Below, piece by piece: positions 27,363 through 33,653 of a DNA stretch of 33,653 bases (position 1 is its first letter; each line of letters opens with the position of its first letter). A program made the translations under genes and the position numbers. Where the stretch lies: positions 1 through 33,653 of the forward strand of contig DWUY01000057.1 of the NCBI GenBank assembly GCA_019120515.1, written 5' to 3'. The DNA is from Candidatus Blautia avicola (GTDB taxonomy: Bacteria; Bacillota; Clostridia; Lachnospirales; Lachnospiraceae). The notes below the pieces were generated by a model, which was not told the DNA's origin, did no database searches, and saw nothing but the letters and a program-made list of their open reading frames with translations.

Positions 27363-28286
27363 ATGACCATACGCCATCTGAAAATTTTCATTACCGTGGC
27401 AGACACAGGGAAAATGAGCGCTGCTGCTGAAAAGCTTTACATATCCCAGCCCTCAGTAAGCCAGGCGATCCGCGAACTGGAAGAGCATTATCACACCCTG
27501 CTTTTTGAGAGGCTCTCCAAAAAGCTGTTTATCACTGAAGCCGGGAAGCATCTCTACAGCTATGCCCGGCCTGTGGTGACCCAGTTTGATCTGATCGAAC
27601 AGAATATGTCCCAGGAAAGCCGGATAAAGCGTCTGCGCATCGGGGGCACCATCACCCTCGGAGGCAGTATCCTCTCCTATATGATCCGGGATCTGAAAGA
27701 GGCCTGTCCTGATCTGGAGCTGTATTCTTATGTAAATAATACCAGGATCATTGAGCAGAAGCTGCTGAACATGGACCTGGATGTGGCGATAGTAGAAGGG
27801 CAGATCAAAAGTCCGGATCTGGTAGCCATCCCCATGGTCCAGGATATGCTGGTGCTGGTCTGCGGCACAGACCATCCTTTTGCGGGGAAAGCCTCGATCA
27901 AAGTAACCGACCTGAACGATCAGCGCTTTGTTATGCGGGAATCCGGGAGCGGCACCAGAGAACTTTTTGAAATCTTTATCCGCCGTCACAATCTCCATAT
28001 CCGGACAGCCTTTGAGGAAACCACGCCCGATGGTATCCGCAATGCGGTGAAGATCAACGGCTGCCTGGCGGTGATCTCTCTGCGGCTTCTGGAAAAAGAT
28101 CTGAAAGACCATCAGGTCTATGTCTTTACCAGCTCCGGCCACGAATGGAACCGGCAGTTCAGTTTCGTCTACCACAAAGACAAATTTCTGTCAGATCCTA
28201 TCCTGAAACTTCAGGAGATCGTGAAAAGTTATGATAATATTGATTATCTGCATGCTCTGACCGGCGGAGTACTGCTGGACGGATAA
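27363..28286 (+). CDS. LysR family transcriptional regulator
   Basis: N-terminal HTH MTIRHLKIFITVADTGKMSAAAEKLYISQPSVSQAIRELE; divergent from the redox operon. Confidence 0.93.
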   Translation: MTIRHLKIFITVADTGKMSAAAEKLYISQPSVSQAIRELEEHYHTLLFERLSKKLFITEAGKHLYSYARPVVTQFDLIEQNMSQESRIKRLRIGGTITLGGSILSYMIRDLKEACPDLELYSYVNNTRIIEQKLLNMDLDVAIVEGQIKSPDLVAIPMVQDMLVLVCGTDHPFAGKASIKVTDLNDQRFVMRESGSGTRELFEIFIRRHNLHIRTAFEETTPDGIRNAVKINGCLAVISLRLLEKDLKDHQVYVFTSSGHEWNRQFSFVYHKDKFLSDPILKLQEIVKSYDNIDYLHALTGGVLLDG

Positions 28287-28299
28287 TCCGAAAACACTC

Positions 28300-28330
28300 T
28301 TGATTTTCTTCCAAAATGTGTTATTATAAT
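28300..28330 (+). promoter_or_regulatory. Promoter for the riboswitch-SMR unit
   Basis: TTGATT at 28300-28305 and TATAAT at 28325-28330 (19 nt), or overlapping TATTAT (16 nt). Confidence 0.6.
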
Positions 28331-28335
28331 ATGAG

Positions 28336-28416
28336 TTTACTTGCTGCCGAGTAAGTAAATTGCATTTATGTATGTATCATTAGGCCGTTGAAGATACATC
28401 GTAAATGCATTTTTTT
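28336..28416 (+). promoter_or_regulatory. Probable guanidine-sensing riboswitch (mepA-motif/guanidine-IV-like) with terminator
   Basis: Hairpin 1 TTTACTT/AAGTAAA with loop GCTGCCGAGT. Hairpin 2 TGCATTTA/TAAATGCA plus ATGTATC/GATACAT with loop ATTAGGCCGTTGAA, then T7. Upstream of an SMR exporter. The class call is from memory of the motif, not a covariance search. Confidence 0.55.
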
Positions 28417-28436
28417 GTTTTAAGGAGGATATTTTT

Positions 28437-28757
28437 ATGGCATGGGTATTTTTAGTTTTTGCAGGACTGCTCGAAGTCTTCTGGTCCACCTGTCTGAAAC
28501 TGTCTCACGGTTTCAGCGTTATGCGTTTTACTGTCCTGACCGTCATCGGCATGATCTTTAGTTTTCTTTTCCTGGCCCAGGCGACCAAGACTCTCCCCCT
28601 GGGAACCTCTTATGCTGTGTGGACCGGTATCGGAGCTCTGGGCGCTGTTATCATAGGGATCATTCTTTTTAAAGAATCTGCTTCTCCAACTCGCCTTGTT
28701 TTTGTGGCCTTTCTGCTAATTGGTATTATCGGTTTAAAAGCAACTTCCGGCCACTGA
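28437..28757 (+). CDS. SMR family exporter (SugE/Gdx-like; probable guanidinium exporter)
   Basis: 106 aa, four TM; MAWVFLVFAGLLEVFWSTCLKLSHGFS...LPLGTSYAVWTGIGALGAVIIGIILFKE. Confidence 0.9.
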   Translation: MAWVFLVFAGLLEVFWSTCLKLSHGFSVMRFTVLTVIGMIFSFLFLAQATKTLPLGTSYAVWTGIGALGAVIIGIILFKESASPTRLVFVAFLLIGIIGLKATSGH

Positions 28758-28767
28758 TTTTTTTTTA

Positions 28768-28899
28768 TCGGATAGGAAAGAGACCTTCCCTATCCACTGC
28801 GATACTGGGGGCAGCTCCAGACAAAGCCTGTCGCTGTCCGTTGCCCGGCAAATGCCTGCTTCGTGCAAGCACGGCAGTCCCTTGCCGGGCGTATCGCAC
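28768..28899 (+). repeat. Structured dispersed repeat, copy 2
   Basis: TCGGATAGGAAAG...GTATCGCAC; near-identical to copy 1 with the same orientation; closing stem TGCGATAC/GTATCGCA. Confidence 0.85.
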
Positions 28900-28903
28900 A
28901 TAT

Positions 28904-28957
28904 AAAAAAGCCCCGCAAGAACTTCTGTCTTCCGACAGATCCCTGCAGGGCTTTTTT
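28904..28957. terminator. Bidirectional terminator between the SMR gene/repeat and rubredoxin
   Basis: AAAAAAGCCCCGCA...CTGTC/GACAG...CTGCAGGGCTTTTTT. Confidence 0.8.
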
Positions 28958-28961
28958 CTTT

Positions 28962-29123
28962 TTACTCTTCCGGAACAAATTCCTCTTTGCCTACGCCGCA
29001 GACAGGGCATACCCAATCATCCGGCAGATCTTCAAAAGCGGTTCCAGGTGCGATTCCGTTATCCGGATCACCGACTTCAGGATCATATACATATCCGCAA
29101 GGTTCACATACATATTTCTGCAC
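28962..29123 (-). CDS. Rubredoxin
   Basis: GTG start at 29123 behind [58 protein letters not shown], with CxxCGY and CPxCG iron-binding motifs. Not in the ORF track. Confidence 0.93.
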   Translation of the reverse strand: MQKYVCEPCGYVYDPEVGDPDNGIAPGTAFEDLPDDWVCPVCGVGKEEFVPEE

Positions 29124-29224
29124 TTCTCAGTACCTCCTATAAATATAAATGTTTTTTCAGTCCCTTGGGACTATCCTTAGTCTACCACACTTTCCCCTCC
29201 GTTACCAGAGTAAAATTGTATAGA

Positions 29225-29701
29225 TTATTTTTTCTTTATATTTCCGGCTTTTGACTTTACATCTGCCATTCTGATCCTGGAATTTTTCTTTCTGGCCAGG
29301 ACCTGGATCTGCTTTGCATCTCCCTTGGTAAAAAAGAAGCGCTTGCTCTTATTTCCTTTGATGAAATGCATCGCCAGAAGTCCCGGCTGATTCCGGTCCT
29401 CCAGCAACAGAGAATCTATCTCTTTCCATTGCCAGAAATCATAGTGAGTGGTGATCTTCATCTGATAATAGATTTCCAGTCCCCTCTCGGTTACCGCCAC
29501 ATCTTTCCTCATGAGCAGGGTCAGTATGTACAGGACGGCGAAAAGAAGCAGTATACGGTAAGGGGTAATGATACCGCCCAGGATCAATGCCGCCGACAGG
29601 ATCCAGCCTCCTGTATATACCCACTTCTTCCGTGGTTTCAGTTCTTTCGGGTAATAAATCGGGGTCTCTAAAGATTCCCAGGGAAGATGTTGTCCACTCA
29701 C
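29225..29701 (-). CDS. Hypothetical two-TM membrane protein
   Basis: 158 aa with hydrophobic stretch GGWILSAALILGGIITPYRILLLFAVLYILTLL followed by a soluble beta-rich PH-like segment (weak). Confidence 0.6.
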   Translation of the reverse strand: MSGQHLPWESLETPIYYPKELKPRKKWVYTGGWILSAALILGGIITPYRILLLFAVLYILTLLMRKDVAVTERGLEIYYQMKITTHYDFWQWKEIDSLLLEDRNQPGLLAMHFIKGNKSKRFFFTKGDAKQIQVLARKKNSRIRMADVKSKAGNIKKK

Positions 29702-29736
29702 GATGTTACTCCTTTCAAAATAATCTTACCGTTTGA

Positions 29737-31275
29737 CTATGCCTGAACCTTCGGAGCTTTTCCCGCCTCGCGAAGAGCGTTCAGATTCTTAACAGCCAGC
29801 TCATGAGCTTCTTCCGGAGCTCCTGCCGGTTTATGCATCTTTGTCTTGCCTAAGATATTGGTATAAGCGCCGTCTGCCCAGAAAATATTTCTGCCCAGGA
29901 ATGCGGTAATGGCCGCATAGATCGGGTTCAGCAGATTTACAAAGGCAAATGGGAAATAGGCAAAGGGATGAACTCCTAAAACTCCCATCTGATAAGCGCC
30001 GCAGCCTGTCCAGGGGAACATAACCGCCCAGAGAGTACCGCAGTCCTCCAGGGTTCTGGAAAGCATATTCCGTCCCAGGCCCATCTCATCATATTTGTCC
30101 ATATACAATGGAGCAGGTACGCCGATCCCCAGGAACTGGTCGCACATGGTAGCGTCGCAGAACAGAGAAGTCAGCAGTGTGGCAAGGATCAGGCTTCCAA
30201 CAGAGTGGAGTTTGTGTTTCAGTTTGCCAAACAAAGTTTCGATACAGCCGCAGCGTTCCAGTGCGCCGCCGTAGGCAACCGCCAGCAGGATCAGGTTGAT
30301 AGTCCACATCTGACTATCCATACCTCCCCGGCTCAGCAGCTCATTTGCCAGGTCATTGGATGACTCCAGGGTGATACCATAATGTAAGGTATTAAACAGA
30401 TCGCTGACACTGTGCATTCCCTGGAAGACCATGGTGCAGAGGATACCAACACCTACGGAAATGGCAATTCCTACCAGTCCCGGCATCTTCAGGATACATA
30501 CCACAATGATCACCGCAATGGGCAGCAGTACCAGAGGATTCAGGTTAAACCCTTCTGCCAGAGCCTGCTGCAGATCTGTAGCCACAGAAGCATCAAAATT
30601 TGAGGTATCAATATTCAGCCCCAGGATCGTATATAAGATCAGAGATATAATAAAAGTAGGAGCTGTAGTAGAAATCATAGCAGTTACATGGTCAAACAAT
30701 CCTGTCTGGGCCACTGCCGCCGCCAGGTTTGTGGTATCAGACAGAGGAGAAAATTTATCTCCAACATAGGCGCCTGAAATAACCATACCGGCTGTCAGAG
30801 CCGGATTGATCCCCAGTCCTGCGCCGATTCCCAGGAATGCAATACCGATAGTGGCTGTTGCCGTCCAGGAAGAACCGCAGGCCAGGCTGACGATCGAAAC
30901 CATCAGACAGCCTACCGGCAGGAACAGGCTTGGTGTCAGAAGATCCAGGCCGTAATAGATCAGAGCCGGGATAGTACCTGACATGATAAATGTCGCTACC
31001 AGGATACCTACAGTACATAAGATCAGGATTGCCTCCATAGTGGCATTCAGTCTGTCCAGCATACCGGCCAGCATATCGGAAAAGCTGTGTCCGCAGATAC
31101 CGCCGATGATACAGGCCACTGCAATGGAAATTACCAGAGGCATATGTGCGTCTGTATAATCCCCTCCCCCAATGAATCCGTAGATCATCAGCACCATCAT
31201 GACCAGAATAGGCAGGACGGCCTCAAATATGTTAGGCAGACGAACCGTCCGCTCTTTTTTTGCGTTTTCTCCCAT
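29737..31275 (-). CDS. NhaC-type Na+/H+ antiporter family transporter
   Basis: 512 aa, multi-TM; GSSWTATATIGIAFLGIGAGLGINPALTAGMVISGAYVGDKFSPLSDTTNLAAA. Confidence 0.9.
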   Translation of the reverse strand: MGENAKKERTVRLPNIFEAVLPILVMMVLMIYGFIGGGDYTDAHMPLVISIAVACIIGGICGHSFSDMLAGMLDRLNATMEAILILCTVGILVATFIMSGTIPALIYYGLDLLTPSLFLPVGCLMVSIVSLACGSSWTATATIGIAFLGIGAGLGINPALTAGMVISGAYVGDKFSPLSDTTNLAAAVAQTGLFDHVTAMISTTAPTFIISLILYTILGLNIDTSNFDASVATDLQQALAEGFNLNPLVLLPIAVIIVVCILKMPGLVGIAISVGVGILCTMVFQGMHSVSDLFNTLHYGITLESSNDLANELLSRGGMDSQMWTINLILLAVAYGGALERCGCIETLFGKLKHKLHSVGSLILATLLTSLFCDATMCDQFLGIGVPAPLYMDKYDEMGLGRNMLSRTLEDCGTLWAVMFPWTGCGAYQMGVLGVHPFAYFPFAFVNLLNPIYAAITAFLGRNIFWADGAYTNILGKTKMHKPAGAPEEAHELAVKNLNALREAGKAPKVQA

Positions 31276-31304
31276 AATACTTTCCTCCTTTTTTCAATCC
31301 AGAG

Positions 31305-32840
31305 TTATCTTGTCTCAATCGCACCGCCGATAGCTTCTTCTACCGCCTTGATCAAAGATCCGTCTTTAATGATCTCTTCGCAGTAGTTGATATCCCCATA
31401 CAGTTCTCTGTCTTCGTCCAGAGTCGCTACCTTGCTGCGCACCAGATCATAAGCTGCCTGTGTTCCTTTTCCAAGGCCTTTGTTCCCCCGCATATCAATG
31501 CCCTGGCAGGCAACCATCAGTTCCATAGCCAGCACCCTTCTTACGTTTTCTGCGATCTCTCCGGCCTTTCTTGCCGCAATAGTACCCATAGATACGTGAT
31601 CCTCCTGGCCTGCGGAAGACGGGATACTGTCAACAGAAGCCGGATGAGCCAGCACCTTATTTTCTGATACAAGAGCTGCTGCAGAGTACTGTACGATCAT
31701 AAATCCTGAGCATACACCGCCATGAGGAGTCAAAAATGCCGGCAGATTGCTGTAGGCAGGATTTACAAGACGTTCGATCCTTCTCTCAGACACATTGGCA
31801 AGTTCTGCCACGCCGATTCCCAGGAAGTCAAAACTTAAAGCCATAGGCTGTCCGTGGAAGTTTCCTCCGGAAATCCCCGCCTGATCTTCTTTAAAGATGA
31901 TGGGGTTATCTGTAACAGAATTGATCTCAATGTTCACTTTGTCCAATACATAGTTGATCGCATCTTTGCTGGCTCCGTGGATCTGGGGTGAACATCTTAA
32001 AGAATAAGCGTCCTGCACCCGGATCTCTCCCTGACGGGTAGTATTCTTGCTTCCTTCCAGCAGTCTTAACAGATTTCTGGCAGTTGCCAGCTGTCCGGAA
32101 TGAGGACGTACCTGGTGGACTCTGGAATCCAGAGCATCTACTACACCGTTCTGAGCCTCAAAACACAGAGCATCGGCAATATCCGCTACCTTCAGCAGAT
32201 TTAAAGCATCATAAACTGCCAGGGCTCCTGCAGAAGTCATTGCCTGGGTACCATTGTTCAGAGCCAGACCCTCTTTGGCGTACAGTTCAATGGTAGGGAT
32301 CCCTGCCCGTTTCATGGCTTCTGCGCCAGGAAGCAGTTCTCCCTCATAATAAGCCATTCCAAGTCCCAGCATAGGCAGGACCATATGTGACAATGGCGCC
32401 AGATCACCGGAAGCTCCAAGGGATCCCTTCTGGGGGATAAAGGCCGTCACGCCCTTGTTCAGCATATCCACCATAGTCTGTACAGTCTCCAGACGGATAC
32501 CGGAAAATCCTTTTACAAGATTATTGATCCTCAGAAGCATGATCCCTCTGGCAATATCCTCCTTAAAGGGTTCTCCTGCACCTACCGCATGGGTGATGAT
32601 CAGATTCTTCTGGAGGGCCTTGCACTGGTCGTGGGAAATCACCACGTCACTAAACTTACCGAATCCGGTAGTAATACCGTACACGACCTTCTCATCTTCC
32701 ACTAACTGATCCACTACTTTTCTGGATTCAATGATCTGCTGTTTTGCCTCCTCAGCCAGCTCAATCTTCGCATGTCCCCGACAGATGGCTGCGATCTGGT
32801 CCAGTGTCAGGTCATTTCCCGTAATCATTATGTTACTCAT
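31305..32840 (-). CDS. hutH: Histidine ammonia-lyase (aromatic amino acid ammonia-lyase family)
   Basis: YGITTGFGKFSDVVI, GSLGASGDLAPLSHM (MIO Ala-Ser-Gly), NGTQAMTS, HAL-typical C-terminus. Confidence 0.92.
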   Translation of the reverse strand: MSNIMITGNDLTLDQIAAICRGHAKIELAEEAKQQIIESRKVVDQLVEDEKVVYGITTGFGKFSDVVISHDQCKALQKNLIITHAVGAGEPFKEDIARGIMLLRINNLVKGFSGIRLETVQTMVDMLNKGVTAFIPQKGSLGASGDLAPLSHMVLPMLGLGMAYYEGELLPGAEAMKRAGIPTIELYAKEGLALNNGTQAMTSAGALAVYDALNLLKVADIADALCFEAQNGVVDALDSRVHQVRPHSGQLATARNLLRLLEGSKNTTRQGEIRVQDAYSLRCSPQIHGASKDAINYVLDKVNIEINSVTDNPIIFKEDQAGISGGNFHGQPMALSFDFLGIGVAELANVSERRIERLVNPAYSNLPAFLTPHGGVCSGFMIVQYSAAALVSENKVLAHPASVDSIPSSAGQEDHVSMGTIAARKAGEIAENVRRVLAMELMVACQGIDMRGNKGLGKGTQAAYDLVRSKVATLDEDRELYGDINYCEEIIKDGSLIKAVEEAIGGAIETR

Positions 32841-33060
32841 TTCACACCCTCTTTTCCTTATATTATAGTATATAAAAAATTATACAGTTTAAAGTGTCTA
32901 AAAAGCGTCAATAAATGTCATTTTGCATAATATTATCCTTTTTACATTTGGATGATTTTGTTATTTTTTACTTCATTTCCCCTTGTTATTACATTATCTA
33001 TGCGCATTTTTACCAAATTACTTCTTTATAGCTTTATCGTGCAAAAGCATCCGGATATCC

Positions 33061-33105
33061 AAAAGGCCACCGGCGGCATCCCCACATAATGCTACCGGTG
33101 GTCTT
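33061..33105 (-). terminator. Intrinsic terminator of the TPR gene
   Basis: - strand AAGACCACCGG...CCGGTGGCCTT followed by TT; 11 bp stem with one G-U. Confidence 0.6.
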
Positions 33106-33115
33106 CTGTCAGATT

Positions 33116-33653
33116 TTAAATAAAATTTTTCCCTATTTCCTGCAAAAGCTGTTCTGTAGATGGATTCTTGATCTTCTCTGAAATTTTCAGACTCTCTTCA
33201 TAATATCTTCTTGCCTCTTCTTCTCTCCCCTCTTTCAGGAAAAGCATGGCCAGACAGGCCTCAGCCTTTTCTCTCCCCCAGTAATAGCCATGCCGTTTCA
33301 GACATTCTACTGCCTGAAGAAGATATTTCTCTCCTTCTTCATAGTTTTCCTGAAGGAGCCGTACCTGTCCCAGTCCGGAATAAAACTGCCCCAGTCCATT
33401 GGTCATCACTTTATCCGTTCCTGTCTCCAGAGCTTTTTCATAATATTCAGCCGCCAGTTCCAATTTGTCCTGTTCCCGGTATAAGTCTCCCAGATAGCCA
33501 TAGCAGGCGGCTATACTGATATGAAGGCACCCTTCCTCAGACTCCGTCATCTGAAAGATCTCAATAGCCTGGCGAAAACTTTCTTCTGCTTTTTTATAAT
33601 CTTTTCTATATAAATAATACCATCCCAGCAGCCTCGTAAAAACTCCCTGATCC
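33116..33653 (-). CDS. TPR-repeat protein, partial (extends past the right edge)
   Basis: Frame is open beyond M at 33550 to the window end (DQGVFTRLLGWYYLYRKDYKKAEESFRQAIEIFQMTESEEG...); repeated TPR signatures such as YGYLGDLYREQDKLELAAEYYEKALE. Confidence 0.85.
   Translation of the reverse strand, partial: DQGVFTRLLGWYYLYRKDYKKAEESFRQAIEIFQMTESEEGCLHISIAACYGYLGDLYREQDKLELAAEYYEKALETGTDKVMTNGLGQFYSGLGQVRLLQENYEEGEKYLLQAVECLKRHGYYWGREKAEACLAMLFLKEGREEEARRYYEESLKISEKIKNPSTEQLLQEIGKNFI

Noticed and set aside
1-33653. CRISPR arrays, rRNA, tRNA genes, transposases
   Set aside because: No regularly spaced direct repeats, no rRNA or tRNA-like sequence and no transposase-like ORF noticed on visual reading of the window.

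Overview
The window looks like a Firmicutes (probably Lachnospiraceae-type) chromosome segment; taxonomy is inferred from gene content only. Left end (about 1-6.3 kb): the tail module of a truncated prophage on the - strand (tail protein, tape measure protein, remnant tail-assembly chaperone), interrupted by two independent cargo units. (i) An AT-rich HExxH metallopeptidase-like moron with its own promoter and terminator. (ii) A + strand cassette made of a strong sigma70-type promoter, a ~68-nt structured RNA ending in an intrinsic terminator, and an Abi_2 (AbiD/AbiF-like) HEPN protein. Cassette (ii) is the most interesting locus: it has the layout of an RNA-antitoxin/HEPN-toxin defence system (AbiF type, the family proposed as ancestral to Cas13). 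From about 6.3 kb on the window is mostly ordinary chromosome: rlmD, yhaM-like, htrA-like, mutS2, a two-component system, trmL, AIR synthase-like, an exonuclease, nth, a B12-type radical SAM protein, feoB/feoA, MATE, dapF, a siroheme reductase-like protein plus a CoA-disulfide-reductase-like protein with a divergent LysR regulator, an SMR exporter behind a probable guanidine-type riboswitch, an unlisted rubredoxin, an NhaC-type antiporter with hutH, and a TPR protein. A ~131-nt structured dispersed repeat occurs twice (14938-15068 and 28768-28899), each time in a convergent intergenic region. All calls were made by eye from sequence; no searches were run.
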